Shown: positions 1-10,686, counted from the first letter of the stretch. The stretch: DNA of 64,000 nt from Calamus simplicifolius (GCA_900491605.1 UESW01005049.1:310001-374000); one strand, 5' to 3'. The notes: generated by a model from the sequence alone, not told the origin. A program made the numbers and translations.

Positions 1-952
1 CAGCTGGACATTCACCTATAGAATGAGTTGGACTAGAACAAATTATGCAAACCTCATGTAATTGAGTAGATAGGGAAGAGATATTTCCAATTTGTAGAAT
101 CCGATCAAGTTTATGGGATAATTCATCTACCTTAGTATAGATATCTGTAGAATGACCTATTTCATATATTCCACCTCTTTTAGGTTCTACGGGAGGGTCT
201 CGACGAGCAACTGACATATGATGTAATGAATTCTCACTTAATGTCTCAAAGAGTTGCCAAGCTTCATGTTCATTTTTTAACATAAATGTCCCACCACATG
301 AAGCATCAACCATTTGCCTATGCTTTTCTGATAATCCATCATAAAAGCACTGAACCAGTTGCCATTTGGGTATAGCATGATGTGGACATTTTCTAATCAG
401 TTCTTTGAATCTCTCCCATGTCTCATGGAACATTTCTCCATCTGTCTGGGAAAAACTTGTTATGGCTTTTCTAATTTGATTCATTTTTCCTATAGGAAAA
501 TATTTCTTAAGAAATTCTCTCTGAAGATGATCCCAAGTTGAAATTATAACAGTGTCTAATGAATTTAACCAATATTTGGCTTTATCTTTTAGGGAAAAAG
601 GGAATAGCTTAAGCCTAAGTGCATCATCAGAGAAATTTTGAATCTTGACAGTTGAGCAAATTTCTAAGAATTCATCTAAGTGTTTGTAGGGATCCTCATT
701 TGTAAGTCCATAGAAAGATGGTAACATTTGGATTACACTTGACTTAATTTCATATTGGGCAGCCTCTACTGGAGGCACTTGAATGCAGGGAGAGTAGGTA
801 TACCTTGAAGGAGTGAAATATTCTTTCAACTGCCGTGGTTGATTATTTTTGTTATTAAGATCCATAATTCTGAGTCTGTTTGCTCTAATAGTTCTTTCTA
901 TCTCAGGATCTAAGGGTATAAGGTTGGGCTGCAACGATCGGCGACCGAGCAT
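1..952 (-). pseudogene. gag: Ty3/gypsy Gag, 5' part, runs off the left edge
   Basis: Reading leftward from ATG 952, the frame stays open to base 1, about 317 codons. It encodes the Retrotrans_gag capsid core of an Athila/Tat-like element: LFPFSLKDKAKYWLNSL, TWDHLQREFLKKYFP and ETWERFKELIRKCPHH, then a CCHC zinc knuckle (C-x2-C-x4-H-x4-C) in the last 20 codons before the edge. The capsid would package element RNA in cytoplasmic particles. ATG 952 is preferred to the internal ATG at 865 because the intervening residues (PLDPEIERTIRANRLR) match the usual N-terminus of these Gags. No lesion is seen in the visible part. It is typed pseudogene only because it is incomplete here; the element may be intact, or a gag-only element, beyond the window. 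Family assignment is firm, lineage less so. Confidence 0.85.
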
Positions 953-1470
953 ACACCCTACCAATGCCTCTAAAGCAAATAGTTTTATTTATTTATTTAT
1001 TTATTATTTTGTAATTAAGTTTTTAATTTTCTAATAAATTATGAGATATCAATGAAAAAAATTTTGAGTTTTGCAGAAAATAAATTCACCTAAGTCAATC
1101 TATAGCATAGAAAATAAAATAATTATTTTGTTTATATTTTATTTTTATTTTATAATTTTTTTTGTTTCCTTAAATTAATTATATTTTATGGAAGATGTCT
1201 TAGGGTTTTCTTTTAGGTTTTTTTTTTTTTTGTAAGTTAATTAAAAGGAAAATTTGATTAGGTTAAAATTGGATTTGTGGCAAAAAGGAAAGTAATAATT
1301 TTTTATTTTTTTATGTTAAAAAGAAAATATGCAATTCTAACAATTAAAGAAATAAAATAAAGCAGCAATAACTATTCAAAAATTAAGAAAAATTAATCTA
1401 ATTTTTTTTATATTTTTATTTTTTTTATTTTTTTTATTTTTTAATTTTTTTTTTAAATAACACACTTAAG
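953..1470 (-). other. AT-rich untranslated leader of the left gypsy element
   Basis: This stretch between the PBS and gag is very AT-rich, with T and A runs and a short TTTA repeat near 984-1003. No ORF or RNA gene is supported; it is the normal position of the 5' leader. Confidence 0.6.
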
Positions 1471-1488
1471 TCCCCGGCAACGGTGCCA
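1471..1488 (-). promoter_or_regulatory. Primer binding site, tRNA-Asp type
   Basis: On the minus strand the bases read TGGCACCGTTGCCGGGGA. This is complementary to the 3' end of plant tRNA-Asp (GUC) apart from one base. It lies six bases inside the LTR end at 1495, where reverse transcription of minus-strand DNA would be primed. A tRNA-Asp PBS is common in Athila/Tat elements. Confidence 0.85.
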
Positions 1489-1494
1489 AAAATC

Positions 1495-2611
1495 TGATGC
1501 GTGTTGTAGCGCAATGATTTAAACACCTTAATTTCACTATTAGGATAACGAGAGTAAGGGATCGATTCCACAGGACTTTAGCGATTATCTTGAAATATTT
1601 TTATAAATTTAACTAAATAGATAACTAAGTAGATAATTAATAGTGCAAAATAATAAGATATGGTTTATCTTATTAGAGCACGGCTCGTACCCGTAGATCA
1701 CGGCCCGTCTCTTTTAAGAATAAATCAGTCTAAATTATTTTCACTTAAATAGAATTTAATAACAATTTAACATGAATAAAAATTTTATTTCAATAACATC
1801 CAACAGTGCATATTAAAATCTAAAATAAAAGAGTTTTAATTTGTAACATGAGGAAGGCACCAAAAAGTAATAAAATAAACTGGGATGAACCAAGCCACGA
1901 TCGTCTCCTGGTATGCAGATACTCGGACGGGCGCCTCACGAGCAGAGCCTCCATGAACTTCTCCCCAATGCCCATGGATGCAGCGCCTGGACTCCACGAA
2001 ACCAGAGGACCCACGAACAGAGCTTCTCATGAAACATACGAGATTGAGGAAGAAGAGATCTTCTGGATGCAGCTTGCTGGACGGACTTCCTCCTTGTGCT
2101 ATTTATAGAGGCCCGGATGAGGTGAAGACGCGGCATTGACACGGCGTTGCCAAAACAGAGAATGCGGAAGCCAAAACAGAGGACGCGGAAGCCACAAACA
2201 AAATCTGGATAAATCCTCCATAAAATTCAAATTCCTTCTAAAGGAATTTAATTCTCTTAATTTAATAACTTCCAATCTAATCTATTCTTTAATTGATGGA
2301 GGAAACGGTTAGAATTTGAATGGAGAAGAATCGGCTGAAAGAAAACAAAAAAACGCTGAGAAGACGATGAAGTCGGCAATGTATTTGCCGTTTTGCTTTG
2401 AAAGCCATGCTAAATCCTTATAAAATCAATTCCGAGCTCGTTTTAAGTTCGATTCGAGTGCCGTTTGCGTCATTAAATCCCTAAAATCAAGCTCTTTAAA
2501 TTTATAAGGTTTTATTTATAATATTATATAAAATATTAAAATATTAACTAATAATAGATACGTTAAATTATTAATTAATAGGTTTAGTAATAATTATTTA
2601 TGTGTTTATCA
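1495..2611 (-). repeat. 5' LTR of the left gypsy element
   Basis: The block runs TGATGCGTG...TGTTTATCA, so it has TG/CA ends and is 1117 bp long. The PBS sits just outside one end and foreign coding sequence (integrase of another element) starts at the other. A minus-strand TATA box (TATAAATA, 2100-2107) lies in a GC-richer segment and is the likely promoter. Short ORFs inside 1820-2142 are chance. Bases 2612-2616 (acatc) would be the target duplication: the undisturbed integrase in copy B reads GGACATC at the same point. The second LTR is outside the window. Confidence 0.85.
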
Positions 2612-3388
2612 ACATCCTCGGCCCGTTTCCGCTCATCACGGGACAGCGGAAATTTCTATTCGTCACCATCGATTATTTCACTAAATGGGTCGAGGCGGAG
2701 GTAGTTGAACAAATAACCGAAGCACGGGCCAGGGATTTCGTATGGAGGTCCATCATCTGCCATTTCGGCCTCCCGCATACTATAATCACTGACAATGACA
2801 GGCAATTCGACAATCCAAAGTTCGCAAGCCAACGGAGCAGCCAAAGTAACCAACCGGACTTTGCTTCAAGGGATCAAAGCTCAGCTCTCCAGGGCCCGAG
2901 GTAGGTGGGCAGACGAGTTGCACCATGTCCTGTGGGCCTACCGCACCACCCCGAGACTACCCACAGACGAAACCCCATTCCGGATGGCCTTCGGCATAGA
3001 GGCCGTTATCCCAGTGGAGATAGGTCTCCCTTCTCTGTGGGTGGAAAGCTACTCAGAGGAAGCCAGCGAGGAGCAGCTTCGCACTAACCTCGACCTGATA
3101 GAGGAGGTTAGAGAGAAAGCTCGGATCAGAGTGGCTGCCTATCAGCAGAGGGTGGCCCGCTACCATGCCTCCAAAGTCAAAGCGAAAGCTTTCTTGCCTA
3201 GCAACCTCGTTCTCCAGAAAGTATCTGTCTCCAAACCGCTGGAGCAAGGAAAGCTAGTACCAAACTGGGAAGGCCCCTACCAAGTAGCGGAGATTGTTGG
3301 ACCGAGGACCTACAAGCTGCAAGATCTAAGCGGAAAATCCATCCCTCGAACGTGGAGTTCGGACAATCTCCGTAATTATTTTCAGTAG
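2612..3388 (+). pseudogene. int: Integrase core and C-terminal end of copy A, broken
   Basis: The first part reads the integrase catalytic core (ILGPFPLITGQRKF, FVTIDYFTKW, GLPHTIITDN). After base 2823 the frame is lost. Compared with copy B, about 56 bp are missing between GTTC and GCAAGCC, removing the RQFCEEHG stretch and shifting the frame. The second part resumes near 2828 and runs to the stop at 3388 with the C-terminal domain (WEGPYQVAEIVGPRTYKL). The third catalytic acidic residue of the D-D-E triad is also gone: codon 2843-2845 is AAA (Lys, NGAAKVTNR) where copy B has GAA. The N-terminus was displaced by the element inserted at 2611. The product would integrate element cDNA into nuclear DNA, but this copy cannot. 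Confidence 0.93.
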
Positions 3389-3544
3389 GGTATGCCCTTT
3401 ATAGGCTCACCTTATTAAATTTTTGTCGGCACATGTTTCATAATTTACAACATGAATCACCACACATTATGTCGCCAAAAATTATGAAAAGAAACAGGTG
3501 CTGCTTACCAATTCTCGGCACGACCGAGTTACTTGTTTAAACAG
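3389..3544 (+). other. Spacer after integrase stop
   Basis: Untranslated sequence between the integrase stop and the first palindromic array. It matches 22205-22361 of copy B on the other strand. No gene is supported. Confidence 0.5.
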
Positions 3545-3985
3545 GAAATCTCCGAACCTCGGCTGGACCGAGCAACAATCTCCGAACCTCGGCTGGGCCG
3601 AGCAATAAATCTCCGAACCTCGGCTGGGCCGAGCAACAAATCTCCGAACCTCGGCTGGACCGAGCAATAAATCTCTGAACCTCGGCTGGGCCGAGCAACT
3701 AATCTCCAAACCTTGGCTGGGCCGAGCAATAATTCTCCGAACCTCGGTTGGGCCGAGAAACTAATCTCCGAACCTTGGCTGGGCCGAGCAACTAATCTCC
3801 GAACCTCGGTTGCGCCAAGCAATAAATCTCCGAACCTCGGCTGGGCCGAGCAACACTCTCCGAACCTCGGCTGGGCCGAGCAACTACTCTCCGAACCTTG
3901 GCTGGGCCGAGCAACTACTTTCTGAACCTTGGCTGGGCCGAGCAACTACTCTCCGAACCTCGGCTGGGCCGAGCAATAATTCTTC
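3545..3985 (+). repeat. Tandem array of about 14 units of ~30 bp with CTCGGC..GCCGAG hairpin cores
   Basis: Units read approximately CTCCGAACCTCGGCTGGGCC plus GAGCAACAAAT, with scattered changes. Each contains CTCGGC-TGG-GCCGAG, a six-base-pair stem with a three-base loop. I count about 14 units here against about 8 in copy B (21955-22196), so the array has changed copy number. Because the unit is about 30 bases, frames stay open across it; those ORFs are not genes. Confidence 0.9.
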
Positions 3986-4462
3986 GAACTAAAGTCCCGG
4001 CAAAAAACCAAAGCACACGAGCCCCGATTAAAGCCGAAGGACTTCCAAATAGTCTCCAGAACTTCGGCCAGTTTGAAAAAAGCACACTATGCAAAACCAT
4101 CAACGGACACAAAGTATGCGCCTCCAGCAAACCCCTAAAAGGTTCGGCAGGCCCTACATGATCGGCCGCGAACCCTAGGCAAAGTCGGGAAATCCCCCCT
4201 GCTACTAAAATCCCTGGGCAATGCCCCTATAACCTATCGCCCAAAACGCCTGTCTCAAATGAAGCCATGACTCAGTGCGTAAACCAATGAAGCTACCCAG
4301 GCTCCCCGACTATTCAAACAGAAACGAATGGTTCTTATTTGAGCTAAATGACGATCTCGGAGAATAAGAGTTTGTCAAAAAAAGGCCTTTTTCATTGATT
4401 AGAAAAGTAAATACAAAAAGAGGAGAAAAAACAAAAAGAAAGAAAGTGGCCCTCGCAGGGAC
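3986..4462. other. Intergenic part of copy A
   Basis: Matches 21537-21954 of copy B. It contains the 3' end region of antisense unit 3 (minus-strand AATCAATGAAAAAGG near 4385-4400) and no supported gene. Confidence 0.5.
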
Positions 4463-4749
4463 CTAACGCCTTCCCCCGGGAGCTGCCGACTCTTCCACAT
4501 GGCGGGACATTCTGGCGACTTGCTGGCGGAGGGATGCAATCTCCTCCTCCTGCCGACGTATGACCCGATGAAGGGGCTCGATCTCCCTCGCAGAGACGGC
4601 AAGATACTCCTCAACTACCTTCTCAAGCCGCTCGTGACTTGCGAAGGCTGATGCCAGGGCCATGCCATCAACTACGACGGTGGGGCGACTCCCCTCGGAG
4701 CCCCTACGCCTAATCTATTAGATGATTGCTCTCCACCTTGAAAAGCCAT
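4463..4749 (-). pseudogene. Antisense unit 3 small ORF (copy A), frameshifted
   Basis: From ATG 4749 the minus strand reads MAFQGGEQS, like the intact partner at 21198 in copy B. A small deletion then shifts the frame into a stop. The partner frame resumes at about 4663 (ALASAFASHERLEKVVEEYL) and continues to 4463. The residues form a charged amphipathic helix, probably coiled coil. A TATA-like box lies about 60 bp upstream (4811-4818). I recognise no family. It shares strand and compartment with the other antisense genes of this element. Confidence 0.55.
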
Positions 4750-4810
4750 GTCAAGAGCTGTTGAGAGGCTAACCAAAAAGGATGATGAATGCTGGCACCC
4801 CTCTCATCCG

Positions 4811-4818
4811 TATTTATA
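4811..4818 (-). promoter_or_regulatory. TATA-like box of antisense unit 3 (copy A)
   Basis: TATAAATA on the minus strand, 62 bp upstream of ATG 4749, conserved at 21128-21135 in copy B at nearly the same spacing. Confidence 0.5.
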
Positions 4819-5254
4819 CTCCTCAGGCGAGTATCTCGATTAGTCAGGTCATAAATACCGACCCATGGGAATTCGCCACGTGTCGCCGCTTTAACTAGTG
4901 ACCACAGGACCCGAAGAGCCACACCCCTTCCCGAGCAAGATCGGTAAATGTCGATGAACTGTTCGGAAACCCCCCTTCTTCTCTAGAAACGGGGTACCTC
5001 CCAATCTGCCGGGCCCTTGCAGTAAATGCCCTCAATACTCCCCCAAGCTCTCTTAAATCGGCCGCCCTTTGGAAAATGTGAAAAAGAAAGAGCGCCGGCA
5101 CCTGACGATAATTCACTCCCTCCGGAGTGGCCAAATCATAAATGATGTGCGTACCCATGCGCTGCCCGTTCCGCCTTGACACTCCTCACCGAGCCTCACA
5201 GGGACCAGGTATCATGACTCACGGTGACGACTAAGTCATCTCTCCAAGCTCTAA

Positions 5255-5365
5255 ACCTCCGAACCTCGGCTGGGCCGAGTAACCATTCTCTGAACCTCGG
5301 CAGGGCCGGGCTACAAATCTCCAACCCCAATAAGGTCGAGTAATAAATCTCCGAGCTACGGCCAG
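5255..5365 (+). repeat. Short degenerate CTCGG/CCGAG array (copy A)
   Basis: About three to four units (cctcggctgggccgag, cctcggcagggccggg and decayed relatives) of the same ~30-bp family as 3545-3985. The copy B partner is near 20575-20705. It lies between antisense units 3 and 2. Confidence 0.7.
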
Positions 5366-5563
5366 AGTCAAGGAATATGTTCTACCGCCGAGCAGTCTCC
5401 AAATTTCGTCTAGATTTGGGCGGCTTACAAGCCCCGACTAGCTCGGATAGCGCGGGATCCTCGTCCAAAAATGAACGAGATGTCCTTATGCCTCGTTTCG
5501 TCGCCAACAACAACAACTCTTGGCGCAAAAGAAACAGAAATTAAGAAAAAGAACAAAACTTTC

Positions 5564-5569
5564 TTTATT
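5564..5569 (-). promoter_or_regulatory. Poly(A)-signal-like AATAAA, antisense unit 2 (copy A)
   Basis: TTTATT on the plus strand gives AATAAA on the minus strand, in GAAATAAAGAAAG. It is conserved at 20387-20392 in copy B. Position fits the end of antisense unit 2. Confidence 0.4.
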
Positions 5570-6000
5570 TCATTGCCATCGAAACCGATTACAACCGCCT
5601 GAGAGGCATTACAAGAGCATTGAAATGCATAAAATAAAGATAGGTACAAAACTCAGGCAAACTGCTCCAAAGAAGATCCGGGCAACCGTGATGCTCTAGC
5701 GTCCGGACCGACAAATCAGACAAACCACGAATGGTCAGCCCGAGCCGATAATGGGCGGACGACATGGACCAACCGTTGTGACCAGCTTCGGTAAATAATG
5801 ATATCTCGATGACCCAACCGGGATATCAGAATAATCGGAAAGGGTGGACGGATATTACCCCAAACCACCCAACCGAGAGGCCCCCCAACAAGTAGGAAGG
5901 AAGCTCGCAGACCCTGGCACCAGAGCGCTCCCCCAAACCAGGTGTGTACCGCTCCACCTTGCCCAAACTCAAAGGCAAGGTACCTGCGGGCGACAAATCA

Positions 6001-6357
6001 TCACCCCCTCCCCATGTGCGAAAGATTCCCCAGTGGGCAAGCCCAGGAATCCAAACCAGGGGAGGAGGCAAAATTCACACAACCCATGGGGAGCCCACGT
6101 ACACTTCCTACCGTACATCCCCAAGGGGGAACCACAAAGGACACATGGGAAGCGTATATGTGCGCTTTCCGTGCGATCCCTGTAGACCTCTTGTGCGCTC
6201 TCCATACGATCTCTGAAGGTCCTTCCTTGAGGGCAAGCCACCCCCCAGCGGCTCCTTTGTCACCCCAGCTATCCGGGGGATAGCGGCGACTTCCAGGGGA
6301 CAAGCTCAGTCCTCCCGCAATAAACCATGGAGAAACAGGCATCATGAGCATCTTCAT
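6001..6357 (-). CDS. Antisense unit 2 ORF, function unknown (copy A)
   Basis: A 118-codon minus-strand frame opens at ATG 6357 (MKMLMMPVSPWFIAGGLSLS), 52-60 bp downstream of a TATA box at 6409-6417. The first ~55 residues match the copy B frame at 19599 closely; after that the two copies diverge in frame through small indels, so coding status of the C-terminal half is doubtful. It has no domain I recognise. It could equally be a leader exon or a non-coding transcript. Its value is positional: the same promoter-ATG arrangement stands in both copies. Confidence 0.35.
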   Translation of the reverse strand: MKMLMMPVSPWFIAGGLSLSPGSRRYPPDSWGDKGAAGGWLALKEGPSEIVWRAHKRSTGIARKAHIYASHVSFVVPPWGCTVGSVRGLPMGCVNFASSPGLDSWACPLGNLSHMGRG

Positions 6358-6408
6358 GATTCACAAGAAAGAAAATTTCAGGATGGCCCAACACACCCCT
6401 CTTTCCCC

Positions 6409-6417
6409 CTTTTTATA
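6409..6417 (-). promoter_or_regulatory. TATA box of antisense unit 2 (copy A)
   Basis: TATAAAAAG on the minus strand, about 52 bp upstream of ATG 6357. Conserved at 19539-19547 in copy B. Confidence 0.55.
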
Positions 6418-6949
6418 AGCAGAGGCGAGCCGGGAACAGCTATCAGCAAGCCTCGGGACTTAAAACGCCAAGCCTACGCCACCACATGGCCTCCTGAAAT
6501 GAAAACAACGCCCCCCAATGCGCGCCAGGCACGTCGCTCGAACCATGACGCATGCCAAAAGATTACTTCTGACCCCGGATCATGAGCATTTAATGCATAA
6601 AACCGTCCGCCGACCTTGCGGATACTGGTAGATCTGAGAGATCGTCCTACAAAAATGACATCCTCCAATGGCAAACGAGCACTAACATCGCACGCCAAAG
6701 CAACTTATGTTGGAAAAGGTCGACAAAATAAAAGCTCGCCGAAAATTGCCAGGCGACCTTTTGCTAGCCACAGGGCCATACCACCTACTTCGGTGGAACG
6801 AGAATCGACCCACCTTGGAAAAGACAAAACACTGGTAGGGGTAATAAATAGGGATAAGGAGATGGAGCAATGATTCAGCGAACCCCCAGTTCGGGGACGA
6901 ACTCCCCTCTTTTCATCAAGGATGCAATCTCAGTGTGATCACTAATAAA

Positions 6950-7150
6950 ACAAACTTCCTCGGCCCTAGCCGAGTTACTTTGTCCCTCGGCCCTAGCCGA
7001 GCCATTTTGTTCCTCGGCCCTAGCCGAGTTATTTTGTCCCTCGGCCCTATCCGAGCCATTTCGTTCCTCGGCCCTAGCCGAGTTACTTTGTCCCTCGGCC
7101 CTAGCCGAGCCATTTAGTTCCTCGGCCCTAGCCGAGTTACTTTGTCCCTC
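6950..7150 (+). repeat. Tandem array, ~7 units of ~27 bp, CTCGGC-CCTA-GCCGAG
   Basis: Units alternate between CCTCGGCCCTAGCCGAG followed by TTACTTTGTC and the same core followed by CCATTTTGTT, so the true period is a ~54-bp pair. Each unit is a six-base-pair palindrome with a four-base loop. The copy B partner at 18852-18998 is shorter. The 7-residue-periodic ORFs here are artefacts of the repeat. Confidence 0.9.
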
Positions 7151-7375
7151 GGACCTAAAAAGCTATCTCATTCTTTGGACTTGGTCGAACCACCGTGTCA
7201 TTCAGCCTAAGCCAAGTTAAATCGTCTCTCAACCTCCTTTTATACCAGGCTACGTTGTCGCTCGACCTTTTCGTCGAGACAATCCCTATGCCTTGGCCTC
7301 TACTAGGATGTTCCTCCAAAATTCGAGACAAGAAACCATCCAGGGAAGACAAACAAATGAAAAATGACTGATCCA

Positions 7376-7381
7376 TTTATT
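7376..7381 (-). promoter_or_regulatory. Poly(A) signal AATAAA, antisense unit 1 (copy A)
   Basis: Minus-strand AATAAA (TTTATT on plus), 60 bp after the stop of the antisense gene that ends at 7441. The same signal stands at 18627-18632 in copy B, at the same distance from the stop. Confidence 0.6.
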
Positions 7382-7440
7382 GATTTTCAGTCGAACTACA
7401 AGACAAAAGAAAGGAAAAGCACATATAGTCCCCCAAAGGG

Positions 7441-10400
7441 TCAGGACTTGGGGTCAATCCTAGCATCTCCTACGGCTGCATCAGCAGGGGCATCGCTTGG
7501 TCCCTCCTTCTCGAAGGTGTCACGATGGGATACGTCGGTAGTCGCATCGACTCCTAGAATAGCTTCGAGGTCGACATCAGATATTTCTCCATACTCGTCC
7601 TCCTCGACCCTCGGGGTGTACACTTCATAATGTTTGGCTTCCAGGCACAACAGGTCCAGGTCAGGATAAGCCTGGGCAACCTTAGCCCGCGCCTCATCTT
7701 CGCCCAACTGAAATGCATCGGCGTAGGTTGCCCTGTGTTCGTCGGCGAATTCGGTGGATTTCTTGTACTCCTCCACCGCCGAAGAGGCCTGCACATTTGC
7801 CTCAGCTAATTGCCTCTCCAGTTCGGAGATCCTTCGGTGCCTCGAGGCCGCCTCCTCTCCAAATGCCGCTAACCACCCCTAAAATTCCTGGCTCACCCTG
7901 TGCAACTGTAGGCAAAAAGCCGAGTAAAGAGAAAGTCGAAAGATCAAAATGAGTGAAACTAATAGCGCCCTACCTGCTCCTCCCGCCGGGCTAGCTCACC
8001 CTCCAGCACGTGGACCATGTTGAGAGCCCTAGACCTAGCCGATTGGTTCTGGCGAAGGCTCTCTTTTAGCTCATCCACCCGGAACTGGGTATCCCCAATT
8101 TCTTGACGGACAAAGTCAACCTCGTCAGATAGTCGGGCAGCTCGTTCATCCGACCACTTTAGCCGGTCCTTTGTATCGGCGAGCTCTTTGCTTAGGCGGG
8201 TGAGGTGGTCCTGCTGCCGCCGGCATTTATGCTCTTTCTCCTCGAGCCTTTTGCTCCAGCTGGCTTTATCTTCAGTGTGGCTGGCTTTATCTTCGGTGTG
8301 GCTGGCTTTCAGCTGGTCCCACCTCTTATCAAAGAACAGTTGCATGGATTTAACCTTGCTCTCGTACTCCGCCCTGGCCTGAGAAAGCTCCGGACTAGCC
8401 TTCTCGGATTGCTCACGGAAGCCTTGGAGCTCACCAATCTGTATGGTGAGTTGAGAGGCTCTTTCCCTCTCAACCGCAAGAATCCTGTTGGTCTCCCCAA
8501 GCTCCCGTTGGAGCTCACCAACCTGTACGGTGAGTCGAGGGGCTCTCTCCCTCTCAACCGCAAGAATCCTGCGAGCCTCCCTGAGCTCCCTTTGGAGGAC
8601 AACCAGGGCTCGAGAGAGCTTATCAGTAGAATCCGCCCTCTCCTTGAAGTGATCAGTCTCGTAGCGGGCCCGAGCCCAAGCTCCAACAGCCATATGTAAG
8701 TGCCATTTCAGTGCCCTCATAATCAGGGCGCTCTGCAAAAAAGGATGACACGCATAAAAGACATAGTCGAACTATCTGACTAAAGACCCAACTTCGGTGC
8801 AACAACCTACCGAGATGCATAGTCTGTGGTGATCCTTGTGAGAGCAAGGTCGTCAATTTCGGGGAGAAGAAAAGCCTCATTCGGTACCCCGGCGCGATGG
8901 AAGGCTATCTCAACAAGGTCTTCTGGATGACCCCCTCCTGTTGAGGAACTCTACTCCCCTTGAAACACGGACCGCATCAGAGCGGAGAACCTGGCGCTCA
9001 CTTCCGGGTCGCATGAGTGGAAGTCTGCTCCCAGGAAGCCAGCCAGGACACCCGCGACCCATGAACTTCTTGATAGGCCAGCTTCCGCCGCCAGGGCCCT
9101 CGCTTGAGAAGCTTAAGACGTTTCGACTCCGGCAAGGAGAGCCCCAGCCGAAGCATCTCCTTCGCTCGCCGGCTCCCCTCCTTCTCCTTCTTCCTCTTCT
9201 TCTCCTTCTGCTTCTATCTCCTCAGGATTCCCCCTGTCCACAACAGACTCTTCAAGAACTTCTGCTCCCCCAGAGCCTCCTGTGCCTCGACGGAAGGCCC
9301 TTCGCCAGAAAGCCCCCCGCGAATTTCGGTCGTTGGTTCGGCAGGTTCGGCCATCTCCTCATCGCCCGCTGGCTCCCCTACCGGCGACCCAGGCCGAACC
9401 TCAGCAGCCGCAACCTCTTCCCCTGCCTCGATGGAAGCGGAGGTCGCTCCCACCTCCTCCTGTAACCTTGCCGAGCCACTGGCCTCCAATGAGGGAGACC
9501 GAACCGCCTCGTCTGCGGGGGCCCCCAAGCCAACCGGCATTTCTCCTTTGCCATCATCGGACAAAACAACAATTAGGGGGGAGAAAACCTCAACAGCCTC
9601 CTCCGAAACCCCCATAACTTCCCGGTCTTCACCCCTGGACAGACCCTCCTCCGCGCCGAAAGATCGTGCACTGCCGAAACTTCGGTAGTTTCAGCCTGCG
9701 GTGACGAGGAGTGCCGACTATCACCATCTCCCCCGATCCCCCTAGAGCAGGAGCCGGAAGGGCGAGACCTCTTCTCGGACCGATGCTTGCTGCTGGAGCC
9801 AGATCTCCTGCGGCGCTTTCCCAGCTCCTCCCTCATCTGGTTTGCGAGCGCCGACCTTTCGGCTGCAGGGGCAATATGATTCGCCCGTTAGTTCGCATAG
9901 AAATCAAAGATGGAGCCACGCTAAACTATCAACTACGGGGTAATACTCACCGTGAGGATCGACGGGGCTCAATCCGGCGATAAAGAGAGCATCCTCCGAT
10001 AGGAGAACACTGGCTGGGAGCGCCCGACTGCCGCGCAGCACAATCAAATCCCTTTTCTCCGAATCAGTTAACTCCGGGTGCGCTTCTGGATCCTTCACGT
10101 ACTGACCCCATACCCGAGGGAAGTCCAAACCAATGTTTCCCCCGACTATAAAGAACCGCGACTTCCACTCCTTTATCGACGACGGGTTATCCAATATCAT
10201 CTTAAAGGATCTCCGGGGTCCGATGTAAGGCCATTCTGAGGCCCTCCCGGAGATCAGATTGAAACACACCCTAAATAGTGAAAGGGTCGCAGTCACCCCG
10301 AGGTGTTTGCACAACGAGATAAACTCGATAAGGTTGCACCAACTGTTGGGGGCCGCCATGGTGAAGCATATATTGTAGAACTTCATCACCTCCTGCACCA

Positions 10401-10596
10401 ATGGATGAAGAGGGAACCGGAGACCTGCCCTCAAGCTTTCCTCATAACAGAACGCCCCATCCCCTAATCCGGATGTCACCCTATCCTCAGCCATCAGGAG
10501 CAACAAGACGACATCCTGGGGGATTTTGTACAAGCGGCGCATCCGTTCCAAATCCGCCAAGGTCACCTCCGAAGCTTGGTCACTTGGGCTCACCAT
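7441..10596 (-). pseudogene. Antisense unit 1: four-exon Transposase_28-like/coiled-coil gene (copy A)
   Basis: Predicted exons on the minus strand are 10596-9951, 9862-8811, 8732-7974 and 7905-7441, all with GT-AG introns at positions shared with copy B. Exon 1 (215 codons) is fully open and resembles the plant 'gypsy-type transposase' N-terminal domain (Transposase_28): LHPLVQEVMKFYNICF, NLISGRASEWPYIGP. Exon 2 encodes a basic RS-rich start (GKRRRRSGSSSKHRSEK) and an acidic low-complexity stretch. Exon 3 (253 codons, open) is a long coiled coil (ELRQLR-like heptads, LSRALVVLQRELREARRI). Exon 4 ends DAGIDPKS-like in acidic sequence. Lesions: single-base losses in exon 2 near 9650 and 9250, and a C-to-T stop (TAG for CAG) early in exon 4. 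Function is unknown; antisense genes of this kind are, as I recall, known in Tat elements. Confidence 0.75.
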
Positions 10597-10678
10597 ATCT
10601 TCGATCGCAAGAGATGCTGAGCAAGATTGTAGTGAAAATGGGAAGACGAAGTTCTTTAAAGGAGAGCGAAAGGGGCAC

Positions 10679-10686
10679 TATAAATA
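10679..10686 (-). promoter_or_regulatory. TATA-like box of antisense unit 1 (copy A)
   Basis: Plus-strand tataaata reads TATTTATA on the minus strand, about 85 bp upstream of ATG 10596. The copy B equivalent is 15338-15345. It is a weaker TATA match than those of units 2 and 3. Confidence 0.4.

Noticed and set aside
1820..2142. Four overlapping ORFs of 64-86 codons
   Set aside because: They lie inside an LTR and around its TATA box, on both strands, with no recognisable protein content.
3482..3992. Several overlapping ORFs on both strands with repeated SEPWLGRATNLRTS- or PRFGDLLLGPAEV-like phrases
   Set aside because: They arise because the tandem unit is about 30 bases, a multiple of three, so all frames without a stop in the unit stay open. 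They are array sequence, not protein genes.
6916..7117. Repetitive ORFs (LGPRNEMARLGPRDKVTR and its mirror)
   Set aside because: Produced by the 27-bp palindromic array; no start context and not conserved in length in copy B.
2612..7150. CRISPR-like interpretation of the regularly spaced palindromes
   Set aside because: Spacers are not unique (they repeat with the unit), there are no cas genes, and the context is a plant retrotransposon.
9178..9230. Leucine-run ORF at 8941-9465 (plus strand of copy A)
   Set aside because: It is the complement of the acidic Glu-rich stretch in exon 2 of the antisense gene, which has conserved splice sites and the better case.
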